Part shown: in pieces, positions 10,129 to 18,439 of the stretch
Position numbering within the stretch: position 1 is the first letter of the stretch
How the letters are laid out: each line of letters opens with the position of its first letter
DNA from: Bradyrhizobium sp. LHD-71
GTDB taxonomy: Bacteria > Pseudomonadota > Alphaproteobacteria > Rhizobiales > Xanthobacteraceae
DNA: 64,000 nucleotides
Reading direction: 5' to 3'
NCBI RefSeq assembly: GCF_031157255.1
Contig: NZ_JAVIFX010000014.1
Coordinates: forward strand, 1 to 64,000
The notes under the pieces: model-generated
Database searches by the model: none
Told to the model about the DNA's origin: nothing
What the model saw: only the letters and a program-made list of their open reading frames with translations
Translations under genes and position numbers: made by a program

Positions 10129-11076
10129 TTATTCGGCTGCGGCGGCGGGCTTCAGTCCGGCGGCGGCAACGGCCGCTTCGATCTGGGCGAGCTCGGCCCG
10201 GTTCGGCGCTATTGTCGGCGGACGCATCGTTCCGTCCTTGAAGATGCCCGCCGCGACCATCGCCGCCTTCATGTTGGCATGGGCTTCGCCAGTCGGCTCG
10301 CCGCCGCCATAGACGGCGTCCTTCAAAGGATCGATGCGGGCCTGAAGCGCCACGGCGCGATGCAGGTCGCCGGCCTTGACCGCCTGAAGCAGCTCATGAA
10401 TGAGACCCGGAATGAGCGATGCGAAACCGACGAGCGCGCCGTCGACGCCCTGAACCATCGACGCGAGCAGATACTCGTCGTGGCAGGTCAGCAGGGCCTT
10501 GTCAGGCGCCACGGCGCGGATCGCCTGCAGGTCGCGCTTGTATTTGTTCATCTCGCGCGTGCCGATCTTGAAGGCGCGGACCGATCGCAAATTCGCGAGT
10601 TCGGCGAGCAGCTCCGACGAGAATGACGCTTTGGTCCACGCCGGATAGACGTGCACGATCAGTGGAAGGCGAGTTGCTTCACCGATGGCATTGAAATAGG
10701 CGAGCACGTGATCAGCGCGAAAGCCGAAGCGCAGCCAATGGTGCGGCGGCATGATGTCGAGCGCCTGTGCGCCGGCCTCCTTGGCCCAGCCGGCCTGCTC
10801 GACGGCGTCGTCGATGCCTTCGCAGACGACTGACGATATCACCGGGCAGATGCCGTCTGCCGCTTTGGCGACGATGCGCGTCACCTCGGCGCGCTCGCGC
10901 GGCTTCAGCGAAAAGACTTCGCCGGTATGGCCGTTGGTCATCATGCCGACGACACCCGGCTGCACCGCGAGCCAGCGGCTGAATGCCGTCAGCTCTTTTT
11001 CGTCGATCGAATGATCGGCGCGAAACGGAACGGCCATGGCTGGTATCAGGCCGTGAAAGTTGGTCATGACGGGCAT
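10129..11076 (-). CDS. Dihydrodipicolinate synthase-family aldolase or dehydratase
   Basis: A 315-residue TIM-barrel protein of the DapA/NAL superfamily. The Schiff-base lysine is Lys170 in AFKIGTRE and the catalytic tyrosine is Tyr144 in HVYPAW. The substrate loop near residues 41-53 reads GVVGMMTNGHTGE, replacing the G-T-T-G-E form of true DapA. The genomic context is sugar-acid catabolism, so it is more likely a keto-acid aldolase or deoxyglucarate-type dehydratase than lysine biosynthesis. It follows the IclR gene after 10 bases and precedes the Bug gene. The sequence does not fix the exact reaction. Confidence 0.88.
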   Translation of the reverse strand: MPVMTNFHGLIPAMAVPFRADHSIDEKELTAFSRWLAVQPGVVGMMTNGHTGEVFSLKPRERAEVTRIVAKAADGICPVISSVVCEGIDDAVEQAGWAKEAGAQALDIMPPHHWLRFGFRADHVLAYFNAIGEATRLPLIVHVYPAWTKASFSSELLAELANLRSVRAFKIGTREMNKYKRDLQAIRAVAPDKALLTCHDEYLLASMVQGVDGALVGFASLIPGLIHELLQAVKAGDLHRAVALQARIDPLKDAVYGGGEPTGEAHANMKAAMVAAGIFKDGTMRPPTIAPNRAELAQIEAAVAAAGLKPAAAAE

Positions 11077-11086
11077 GGGCTGGTCC

Positions 11087-11923
11087 TTAACTGCGAGGAG
11101 ATTGGCGTTTTATCGGCATGGTGCCGGCGCCTGCCGCCTGAACGGCACGCGACAGTTTCTTTGCGGCCGCAATCACCGGGCCACGACTTGACGTCTCGAA
11201 TGTCTTGAGCGGCATGGCGAATGCGGGTGCGGCAACAGACAGTGCGGCGAGCGGAACGCCGTCGGCGTCCAGCACAGGCGCGGCGAGAACCCGTAAGCCC
11301 GTGACGTTTTCCTGGTCCGAGAGCGCGAAGCCTTTCTGTCGGACCTGCTGCAGACGCGCGAGCAGCGCATCCAGCGCCGTCAATGTCGTTGCCGTCAGCT
11401 TGCGGCGCGGCGCCGCATCGAGCGCGGCGACCTGCGCGTCGCGCGGCAGATAGGCCAGAATGATCTGTCCGACCGCGGTTGAATAGGCCGGCACGCGGCT
11501 GCCGATGCGGACATCGACGCCGAGGCGGGCGAGGCCGGCCTGCACCCGTTCGATATAGACCACCTCCGAGCCGTCCGGCACCGCGATCGATGCGGCCTCG
11601 ATGGTCTCGTTGACGAGTTCGCGCAGCAGCGGCCGCGCCAGCTCCCGCAGGTCGGTCCGCGCAATCGCGCTGAAGCCGAGATCCAGACATTTCAGCGTCA
11701 GGCGGAAGCGCTTGGTCTCGGAAATCTTCTCGATGTAGCCGAGCTGGACGAGCGTGTTCAGGAAGCGAAACGCTGTCGCATTGTCGACGCCGGCAGCCCG
11801 CGCGACCTCTGCGAGGCCCATTTCTAGCCGCTCGGCAGTGAAGGCCTCCAGCACGCGGAAGCCTTTGGCGAGGGACTGCACTGAATTCTTCTCTGACGGC
11901 GCCGTGTCGCTCACGAAGATCAC
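11087..11923 (-). CDS. IclR-family transcriptional regulator
   Basis: A 278-residue regulator with an N-terminal winged helix-turn-helix (VQSLAKGFRVLEAF, then a recognition region around VDNATAFRFLNTL) and a C-terminal IclR effector-binding domain. I use the GTG at 11923; GTG 11914 is an alternative, and the longer frame to 12031 runs through low-complexity, non-homologous sequence. It heads the operon with the DHDPS-like, Bug, SDR and tarD genes. A palindromic site 19 bases upstream (11942-11961) could serve autoregulation. The effector is presumably a hydroxy- or keto-acid of the pathway. Confidence 0.9.
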   Translation of the reverse strand: MIFVSDTAPSEKNSVQSLAKGFRVLEAFTAERLEMGLAEVARAAGVDNATAFRFLNTLVQLGYIEKISETKRFRLTLKCLDLGFSAIARTDLRELARPLLRELVNETIEAASIAVPDGSEVVYIERVQAGLARLGVDVRIGSRVPAYSTAVGQIILAYLPRDAQVAALDAAPRRKLTATTLTALDALLARLQQVRQKGFALSDQENVTGLRVLAAPVLDADGVPLAALSVAAPAFAMPLKTFETSSRGPVIAAAKKLSRAVQAAGAGTMPIKRQSPRS

Positions 11924-11941
11924 TCGCTGGGTAAGTTCGGA

Positions 11942-11961
11942 TTGCGAACTTTTATTCGCAA
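11942..11961. promoter_or_regulatory. Palindromic candidate IclR operator
   Basis: TTGCGAA-N6-TTCGCAA is a perfect 7-bp inverted repeat just upstream of the IclR gene start. A second overlapping repeat (GTTCG at 11935-11939, CGAAC at 11945-11949) uses the same left arm. The position suits an autoregulatory operator for the IclR-tarD operon. Binding is inferred. Confidence 0.5.
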
Positions 11962-12032
11962 TAACCAGTGTGCAAGCGCAGACGCTTTGCGTCAAGGCAC
12001 AAGGTGAGAGCTTCGGGAGCGCTGGCGCCAAC

Positions 12033-12161
12033 CGTCATTGCGAGGCACAGCCGTTCGTAAGAACGGCGTCGCTTCACTCGCCTATGGCGACGAAGCAATC
12101 CAGCGCTGAGTCCGTATTTGGTTCAGCGCTGGATTGCTTCGCTTCTGCGCTCGCAATGACG
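12033..12161. repeat. Palindromic extragenic repeat element
   Basis: The outer arms are CGTCATTGCGAG at 12033-12044 and CTCGCAATGACG at 12150-12161, exact reverse complements. Inside are a GAAGCAATCCAGCGCTG / CAGCGCTGGATTGCTTC inverted pair and an internal cassette GCCGTTCG..GAACGGC followed by GTCGCTTC. A copy with the same outer arms is at 22262-22374, and the internal cassette recurs twice near 43.5 kb. The element abuts the stop of the KDPG aldolase gene. Confidence 0.85.
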
Positions 12162-12163
12162 AG

Positions 12164-12724
12164 TCACACGTTGCGCGGGATGATCCACGAGCCGCCGACG
12201 GCGAACACGTTCGGCAAGGCGAGATAGCTTGCCACGTTCGACTGATCGATGCCGCCTGTGGGGCAGAACTTCACGTCCGGCAAGACCGGGGCCACGGCTT
12301 TGAGGAAACTCGTGCCACCCGCCGGTTCAGCGGGAAAGAACTTCAGATGATCGAAACCGGCCTCGCTGAGAAGCATCGCTTCCGATGGCGTAGCAATGCC
12401 GGGCAACCACGCGTGCTGTCCGGAGCGCGCAGCATCGATCAGTCGCTGACTAGCTCCCGGCGACACCAGGAACTTCGATCCAGCGTTGCGGGCAGCATCC
12501 ATCTGCTGCGGCGTCAGCACCGTGCCGGCACCGACGATCACGTCGGGCAGGGCGTCGACGATGGCGCGAATGCAGTCGAGCGCGCGGGGCGTTCTCAGCG
12601 TGACCTCGATCGCGCGTATGCCTGCGGTGGCGAGCGTCTGCGCGACGCGGACGGCCTGTTGCGGATCATCAAGCGTGGCCACAGGGATGATGGTTACGCC
12701 GGCAAAGATCGTTGAGAAGTTCAT
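12164..12724 (-). CDS. KDPG/KDPGal aldolase, C-terminally shortened
   Basis: A class I aldolase of the Eda family that splits 2-keto-3-deoxy-6-phosphogluconate (or the galactonate epimer) into pyruvate and glyceraldehyde-3-phosphate. Glu40 in AIEVTLRTP, the Schiff-base Lys128 in LKFFPAE, and CPTGGI are present. At 186 residues it is about 20-25 shorter than usual. It ends right after GGSW at the edge of a palindromic repeat (12033-12161), so the final helix is missing. It follows the KDG kinase gene by 37 bases, which fits the kinase-aldolase pair of the pathway. Activity after this loss is uncertain. Confidence 0.88.
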   Translation of the reverse strand: MNFSTIFAGVTIIPVATLDDPQQAVRVAQTLATAGIRAIEVTLRTPRALDCIRAIVDALPDVIVGAGTVLTPQQMDAARNAGSKFLVSPGASQRLIDAARSGQHAWLPGIATPSEAMLLSEAGFDHLKFFPAEPAGGTSFLKAVAPVLPDVKFCPTGGIDQSNVASYLALPNVFAVGGSWIIPRNV

Positions 12725-12761
12725 CGTCGGACAGTCCTGCTGCGGATGAAACGTCGCGCAA

Positions 12762-13688
12762 TCATGCGCCTGACTCCAGTGCCTTCTTCACCTGGTCTGC
12801 GCGCGGGATCGGCGCGACGGCGCCGAAGCCGGTGGTCGAGATCGCCGCGGCGACGGCTGCATACCGGCCCGCGGTTGCAAGATCGTCGCCCAGGAGCAGC
12901 CGGGCGACGAAGGCGCCGCCGAATGTATCGCCCGCTCCGGTGGCATCCTGCGCTCTGACGGGGAAGGGCGCAATGTGATGCCGTTCCGTTGCGCTGGCGA
13001 CGATCGCGCCCCTGTCGCCGAGCTTCAGCGCAACGATCCTGGCGCCGCGCGCGAGCGCGAAATCCACCAGTGCCTCCGCATCGTCAATTCCGGTCAGCGC
13101 GAGCATGTCGTCATATGACGGCAGGCATATATCGCAGAGGCTCATCATGTCGGTTGTGACCGCCCGCGCGCGATCCTTCGGCCAAAGCTTGAGCCTGAGG
13201 TTGGTATCGAAGGACACCATCCGCCCGGCTGCCTTGGCCGCTTCGACGGCGGTGTAACAGGCGTCACATGCGCTCGCGGAGATGGCGAGGCTGATGCCGG
13301 AGCAATGAACGACCCGCGCACTGGACACGTAGTTGCGGTCGATGTCGGACGGAGCAAGGCGGCTCGCCGCCGAGCCGGTCCGGTAGAAATGGAAGGCGTG
13401 TCCGCCGGCATCGTGGGTGACGAAGTACACAGCGGTCGGCGCCGTGGGATCGATCTTGACGGCGGCGGAATCGACACCTTCCGCGCGCCAGAGATCGAGA
13501 AACATCCGGCCATAGGCGTCGTCGCCGAGCGCTGTCAGATAACCGGTGCGCGCGCCCTGGCGGGCAGCCGCAATGATGAAGTTGGAGCTGTCGCCGCCAA
13601 AACCTTGCAGATAGTGCAGCCCGTCATCCTGACCCGTCTGATTGAACTCGATCATCGGTTCACCGATGGCGACGATGTCGAACGACAT
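12762..13688 (-). CDS. kdgK: 2-keto-3-deoxygluconate kinase (PfkB family)
   Basis: A 308-residue ribokinase/PfkB-type sugar kinase. It begins MSFDIVAIGEPMIEFNQTG, has the first PfkB signature around GFGGDSSNFIIAAARQG, and the C-terminal ATP/catalytic signature GAGDTFGGAF with the catalytic Asp. The start at ATG 13688 is set by homology; the upstream extension is not protein-like. Its neighbour downstream is the KDPG aldolase, so 2-keto-3-deoxygluconate is the most likely substrate, phosphorylated at C6. Confidence 0.88.
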   Translation of the reverse strand: MSFDIVAIGEPMIEFNQTGQDDGLHYLQGFGGDSSNFIIAAARQGARTGYLTALGDDAYGRMFLDLWRAEGVDSAAVKIDPTAPTAVYFVTHDAGGHAFHFYRTGSAASRLAPSDIDRNYVSSARVVHCSGISLAISASACDACYTAVEAAKAAGRMVSFDTNLRLKLWPKDRARAVTTDMMSLCDICLPSYDDMLALTGIDDAEALVDFALARGARIVALKLGDRGAIVASATERHHIAPFPVRAQDATGAGDTFGGAFVARLLLGDDLATAGRYAAVAAAISTTGFGAVAPIPRADQVKKALESGA

Positions 13689-13746
13689 GGGTCTGGCTCC
13701 CGGTGCTATGCTGTCTCGAACGCGCAGGTCCTCTCGCGGCCGGCCG

Positions 13747-14184
13747 TCACCGCGGGCCGAACTTGAGATTGCTGATCGCGAGATGGACTTCCCGCACAAA
13801 GACAACAAGTGCTGCAATGAAGGCCAGCATGGCCGCGACGAACAGCAAGCCAATCGGCACGCCCAGGCGGATCTCGAAAAACGAGCTGGCGAACAGCCCG
13901 ATGATGACGCTGCAAATCAGAAGCGCGCACAGCACGCAGAGCGTCATCGCTGCATAGATCAGCTTGCAGCGACGCTCCTGCAGCTTGAGCTCGGCATTCA
14001 GCCGGTCCCGCTCCAGATCGGTCGCGGCGTCGCGTCCTTCAACCAGGCGGGCACGGTCGACGGCGCGGCCGAGGCGGCCGCTCAGCACGCTCAGCATGGC
14101 GCCGACGCCGGTCAGCAGGAACACCGGCGCCACGGAGAGCTGAATGACGTGACCGATCTGAATGACGTGGCTTGCAGGATCCAT
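13747..14184 (-). CDS. DUF2721-like membrane protein
   Basis: A 145-residue protein with three hydrophobic helices: one near the N-terminus (LSVAPVFLLTGVGAML) and two close together in the C-terminal half. Between them is a charged, probably helical segment with R/E repeats. The pattern HVIQLSVAPVFLLTGVGA matches what I recall of DUF2721, a family of unknown function. The start at ATG 14184 removes an arginine-rich non-homologous extension. It lies 16 bases after the aminotransferase gene, in the same direction. Confidence 0.8.
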   Translation of the reverse strand: MDPASHVIQIGHVIQLSVAPVFLLTGVGAMLSVLSGRLGRAVDRARLVEGRDAATDLERDRLNAELKLQERRCKLIYAAMTLCVLCALLICSVIIGLFASSFFEIRLGVPIGLLFVAAMLAFIAALVVFVREVHLAISNLKFGPR

Positions 14185-14200
14185 CGCCGCGATCGCGCCG

Positions 14201-15460
14201 TCAGCGGGTGACGTTGGCGCTGCGCTCCGGCACGCCAAACTCGCGCCGGCAGGTTTCCGCAAGCACGGCGACGCCGTCGCGGATGGCCTCGAGCGAAGGG
14301 CTCGCGAAGCAGAGCCGCAGCCGGCTCCTGGCATGCGCGGCATCGACCGACCACTCAGGGCCGGGATTGATGGCGACGCCGTCGGCGAGAGCGGCTTGCC
14401 GCAGTTTCATCGTATCGACGTTGTCCGGCAGCTTCACCCAGAGGAAGATGCCGCCTTTCGGATCGTCGAACTCGGCGGCCGTACCGAATTGCTCCGCCAG
14501 CGCCTCCATCAGCGCCTCGCACTTCACGCGCAGGCCCTTCTTGAGGCTGCCGACATGGTCGTGGAAGTGCGCCGGGCAGAATTCGGCCAGCACCATCTGT
14601 TCCAGCGAGCCCGTGCCCGCGTCGGTCTTGATCGCCAGGATGCGCGACATCACGTTCCAGTTCGCGACGATGTAGCCGACGCGCAAGGCCGGTGCGATCG
14701 ACTTCGAGAACGAGCCGATATAGATCACGCCGCCGCTCCGGCTCATCGCGTAGAGTGCCGGCGGGCGCCTGTCCTCCCAGACGAGGTCGGCGTAGCAATC
14801 GTCTTCGAAGATCGGCACGCCATAGTCTTCTGAGAGCCGCAGCAACTCGCGGCGGCGCGTCTCGCTCATGATGGTGGCGGTGGGGTTCTGCACGGTTGGG
14901 ATCGTGTAGATGTATTTCGGCCGTACGCCGCGCTGCTTCAGCTCGGCGAGCACGTTGGCCACTGCATCGGTGCGCATGCCGTCGCGGTCCACCGGGATGC
15001 CGATCGGCGTGACGCCACGTCGCATCAGCCGGCTGATCGAACCCTCGTAGCAATCCTGCTCGATCAGCACCGTGTCGCCGGCTTCCGTGAGCACGCTGTT
15101 GACGAGATCGAGGCCCTGCAACGACCCGGACGTGATCAGGATGTCATCGGCGCTGCAGGTAATGCCCGCATCGCGCTTCAACTTTCCGACCAGGAACTGC
15201 CGCAAGGGCAGGTAGCCGAGCGGGCCGGTCAGGAGATTGTAGGTGGCGAGGTTTCGGCCCTCGCGCTGCAAGACGCTGGTCGCTGCCGCTAGCAAACGGT
15301 CGACCGGGACCTGGTCGGCATCGTTGTTGCCGCCGATGAAGTGATACTTCTGCAAGCCGCCCCACTTGGCCGCCGGCGGCGGCAGAGTGCGCGAAAACAA
15401 GGGGCCAAAGTCGAACGGAACAGCGGCGATGTCGGCCGCGCGTGGTGAAGCCGGGCTCAT
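14201..15460 (-). CDS. PLP-dependent aminotransferase, class I/II
   Basis: A 419-residue fold-type I aminotransferase resembling the catalytic half of MocR/2-aminoadipate aminotransferases but without a GntR DNA-binding domain. Visible are the N-terminal Y-N-L-L-T-G-P-L-G segment, an Asn/Asp/Tyr PLP pocket (TVQNPTATIM, EDDCYADLVW), and the Schiff-base lysine in GSFSKSIAPALRVGY. An aromatic or branched amino-acid or aminoadipate substrate is likely. The ATG at 15460 starts the first gene of a unit running into DUF2721. Confidence 0.88.
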   Translation of the reverse strand: MSPASPRAADIAAVPFDFGPLFSRTLPPPAAKWGGLQKYHFIGGNNDADQVPVDRLLAAATSVLQREGRNLATYNLLTGPLGYLPLRQFLVGKLKRDAGITCSADDILITSGSLQGLDLVNSVLTEAGDTVLIEQDCYEGSISRLMRRGVTPIGIPVDRDGMRTDAVANVLAELKQRGVRPKYIYTIPTVQNPTATIMSETRRRELLRLSEDYGVPIFEDDCYADLVWEDRRPPALYAMSRSGGVIYIGSFSKSIAPALRVGYIVANWNVMSRILAIKTDAGTGSLEQMVLAEFCPAHFHDHVGSLKKGLRVKCEALMEALAEQFGTAAEFDDPKGGIFLWVKLPDNVDTMKLRQAALADGVAINPGPEWSVDAAHARSRLRLCFASPSLEAIRDGVAVLAETCRREFGVPERSANVTR

Positions 15461-15669
15461 GTGTTCTCTTTCGTGATGTCAGCCTGGTGCGAACCATAGA
15501 CGCAAAGCGGGCCTCGTGTAACGCTGCACTGCAGCTTGGCCACAACGACGCATGCAACGAAGTGCACGCACGGGCTTGCCGCGCCGAAGCCCGAATGGGC
15601 GAAAGGCGGGACTTGCGTGTCTTCGTGGCGCAATGGCATTACACCGGCCCGGAAGAAAAGGACCGCCGC

Positions 15670-16236
15670 ATGCGAAGCATCGCCATTGCATTGATTGCCC
15701 TGCTGTGGGCAGGGGCAGCGCTTGCGCAGGGCGCGACCTATGACATTGCGGTCAAGGTCGATGCGACCAAGGCCTCGAAGAGCCCGTGGGATGGCGTGCC
15801 GGGACTCGGCGCCAGCCGAGCAAACATCAACGCTGCGCCGGACATCGCCATCTGCCTCGTGCGGGCCGAGGGCAGGCCGCAATGCCTCTGGCGCCCGCAA
15901 GGGCGGCGATTGCTGTCACAATGCCAGAACGCGACCAGCTGCACTTTCGAGCAGGTTTCGCTCCGGCCGGTACCGATCGGGCTTCTGTTCATCGACATCG
16001 ACGCACGTCGGCACGACCTGATCGACATCGTGATCCTGTCCGGCAATGCGACGGCCGAGGGTGAAGCCGACGTCGAGCGCGCACTGCGCGCAGCCCTTGC
16101 GAAGCTGGTGCCGAACCTGTCGGAAAGCGCGAAGGAGCGGGGACTGGACAAGGCAAGAGTGCTGCCGCTGGATCAATGCAGCACGTCAGCGTGCAGGCTC
16201 ACCCAGTCCGAGTTCAGGCTGACGCGCCGGGACTAG
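15670..16236 (+). CDS. Secreted cysteine-containing hypothetical protein
   Basis: A 188-residue protein with a clear Sec signal peptide (MRSIAIALIALLWAGAALAQ, cleavage after Ala-Gln or just before). The mature part has six cysteines and could form up to three disulfides. I do not recognise a family. The start at ATG 15670 has an AGGA ribosome-binding site; the longer upstream frame reads through non-coding sequence. It is divergent from the aminotransferase gene, and its last 23 bases overlap the end of the convergent gene at 16214-16798. Confidence 0.7.
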   Translation: MRSIAIALIALLWAGAALAQGATYDIAVKVDATKASKSPWDGVPGLGASRANINAAPDIAICLVRAEGRPQCLWRPQGRRLLSQCQNATSCTFEQVSLRPVPIGLLFIDIDARRHDLIDIVILSGNATAEGEADVERALRAALAKLVPNLSESAKERGLDKARVLPLDQCSTSACRLTQSEFRLTRRD

Positions 16237-16798
16237 GTTCGAGCTCCGGCCGCTCAGGCTTTGTCGTCGCGGTGAGGTTCGCGCGGCGCAGCACGAAGGT
16301 GTGCGGGCTCGGCTCGGGACGCGGCTGCCGCGCCTCGGGCGCGGGGGACTGTTGCTGATGCACCAGCCACTTCGCGGCGTAGTCGCTGGTCAGCGCCTTG
16401 ACGAACCGGCTCATCTCCTGTTCCAGCGCGCGAAGAATGAGTGCCCAGTCGCGCGGGCCGAGCTCGTCGGCTGCGTGCGCAATCCGCTTGGCCGTCAGGT
16501 GCGATGTCTGCCGGTGAATACGTGCGACAAGGGAATCCGGGACGAAGTCCTTGTTGATCTGGTAGCTTGCAACCGTGAACATGCGCGGATCGAAGTCGCA
16601 TGCCGGCCGGTCCTTGTAGAACTCGATCAGGTTGCGTGCGTGCAGGAGGAAGGCTTCGACCAGCGCATTATGTTCGGCGGCAGGCTTGGACGCACGCGCG
16701 AGATCATAGGTCGCACGCAGCATGCTGATCTCGTAGGGAAGATGTTCGTTGAAGAACTCTTCCTTCAGATGAGGCGCTGGTTTCTTGTTCGTCGTCAC
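16214..16798 (-). CDS. Hypothetical protein
   Basis: A 194-residue protein with a helical core (residues about 10-140, rich in Leu, Ala, Arg and Glu, including MLRATYDLARA and HARNLIEFYKDRP) and a proline-rich C-terminal tail from about 150. I know no family. The GTG at 16798 is preferred because GGAG sits at a good distance upstream; a GTG at 16849 is also in frame. It overlaps the convergent secreted-protein gene by 23 bases. Codon use resembles its neighbours, so it is probably a real gene. Confidence 0.65.
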   Translation of the reverse strand: MTTNKKPAPHLKEEFFNEHLPYEISMLRATYDLARASKPAAEHNALVEAFLLHARNLIEFYKDRPACDFDPRMFTVASYQINKDFVPDSLVARIHRQTSHLTAKRIAHAADELGPRDWALILRALEQEMSRFVKALTSDYAAKWLVHQQQSPAPEARQPRPEPSPHTFVLRRANLTATTKPERPELEPSPGASA

Positions 16799-16938
16799 TC
16801 GGCGCTCCGCGTTAGCTCCCGACTCAAAACCCCTTTCGCCATTATGCACTGCTCAGGCCAACGGCCAAGGCGATGATGGCGGGGCGGAAGCGGGCCGGCG
16901 CCGTCAAGACAGCGCCGGTTCACTCGGAAATCGTGCGG

Positions 16939-18180
16939 TCAGCGCCCCTTCACGGCGATCTTGTTGAACGGGACGTCCTTGTCGACCCGGATGTCTCCCG
17001 GCAGGCCGAGGACGCGCTCGGCAATGATGTTGCGGAGGATTTCGTCGGTGCCGCCGGCGATTCTGGCGGATGGCGACCGCAGCAGCATCGCCTGGAACTC
17101 GCCGGCCGCGTCGGCTGTGGCAGGATCGGAGACCACGCCCGCGGCGCCCTGCAACTCGAGCGCATAGGTGGCAATTTCCTGCAGTGTCGAGCCGGCGACC
17201 AGCTTGCCGATGGAGTTCTCCGGTCCCGGCCGTTCCCCCTTGGAGAGCGCCGACATGGTCCGGTAGCTGGTGTACTTCAGGCCGCTGGTTCGCACCGCCC
17301 AGGTGGCGAGCTTTGAACGGACGGCGCGGTCGTCGATCGCAGGTCCGTCCTCGAGCATCAGGTTGTTGCAGAATTCGAACACCTCGGGAAAGCCGGTCGC
17401 CACGCGCGCGCCGATCGACATCCGTTCGTTCATCAGCGTCGTCAGCGAGACGCTCCAGCCCTCGTTGACGTTGCCGAGCCGCTGGCTGTCGGGAATGCGG
17501 ACATTGGTGAAGTAGACTTCGTTGAATTCCGACTCGCCGCTCGCCTGCTTGATCGGCTTCACCTCGACGCCCGGGCTTTTCATGTCGAGGAAGAACATGG
17601 TGAGTCCCTGATGCTTCGGCACGTTGGGATCCGTGCGGGTGATCAGCAGCCCGTAGTCAGAGTAGTGCGCCCCCGACGTCCAGATCTTCTGGCCGTTGAT
17701 GACCCAGTCATCGCCATCGCGTTCGGCGCGGGTGCGCAGGCCTGCCAGATCGGAGCCGCCGGCGGGCTCGGAGAAGAGCTGGCACCAGATCTCCTCACCG
17801 GAGGCGAGCTTCGGCAGCCGCTCGCGCTTGTCCTTTTCGCTGCCGAAGGCCATGACCGTTGGCCCGCACATGCCCTGGCCGATGTTGAACGGCTGGCTCA
17901 GCTTGATGTAGTTGCCTTCCTCCTGCTGCCAGATCACCCGCTGGATCGGCGTCGCATCGCGGCCGCCATACTCGCGCGGCCATTGCATGCACGCCCAGCC
18001 GCCGTCGGCCTTCTTCTTCTGCCAGGCCTTCGCCGTTTTCAGGAAATCTGCGCCGCTCACCGCCTTGCGCGCGCCCGACTGCGAAAGCTGATCGGCAAGT
18101 TCCTTGGGCGCATTCTGATCGATCCAGGCGCGGACGGTGGCGCGGAATTCGGCTTCCTGCGGGGTGTCGTCGAAATTCAT
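16939..18180 (-). CDS. Acyl-CoA dehydrogenase
   Basis: A 413-residue FAD-dependent acyl-CoA dehydrogenase that introduces a trans-2,3 double bond into an acyl-CoA. It has the N-terminal helical domain, the flavin-binding block QLFSEPAGGSDLAGL, the NGQKIWTSGAHYSD segment, and the C-terminal GGTDEILRNIIAERVLGLP. The start at ATG 18180 (MNFDDTPQEAEF) is set by homology. It is divergent from a second acyl-CoA dehydrogenase and an enoyl-CoA hydratase, forming a compact beta-oxidation locus. Chain length or aromatic specificity cannot be read directly. Confidence 0.93.
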   Translation of the reverse strand: MNFDDTPQEAEFRATVRAWIDQNAPKELADQLSQSGARKAVSGADFLKTAKAWQKKKADGGWACMQWPREYGGRDATPIQRVIWQQEEGNYIKLSQPFNIGQGMCGPTVMAFGSEKDKRERLPKLASGEEIWCQLFSEPAGGSDLAGLRTRAERDGDDWVINGQKIWTSGAHYSDYGLLITRTDPNVPKHQGLTMFFLDMKSPGVEVKPIKQASGESEFNEVYFTNVRIPDSQRLGNVNEGWSVSLTTLMNERMSIGARVATGFPEVFEFCNNLMLEDGPAIDDRAVRSKLATWAVRTSGLKYTSYRTMSALSKGERPGPENSIGKLVAGSTLQEIATYALELQGAAGVVSDPATADAAGEFQAMLLRSPSARIAGGTDEILRNIIAERVLGLPGDIRVDKDVPFNKIAVKGR

Positions 18181-18439
18181 GGACCTGATCCTTCCTGTCG
18201 CGGTGAGCGCCCTGTTTCCGCCCCGTCCGATTGATCGAAAGGCCAGAAACACCACACCAACGTGGCCGGATCATAGCGGCCAAGATACCTTGCCGGAAGC
18301 TATTCCAGAGGGGTGCGTCAACCCTCTCGTGCATTGACGCATGTCCGCTTGGCGCTTGACGCGGAATCTCAGGACCATAAACGTTGTCTCGACATGCCGC
18401 CGCAGAACCTCGCGGCGGCCAAGACGAAGGGGAAGCCAA

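Noticed and set aside
9051-10241. 396-residue plus-strand frame
   Set aside because: It is antisense to the Bug gene at 9105-10091.
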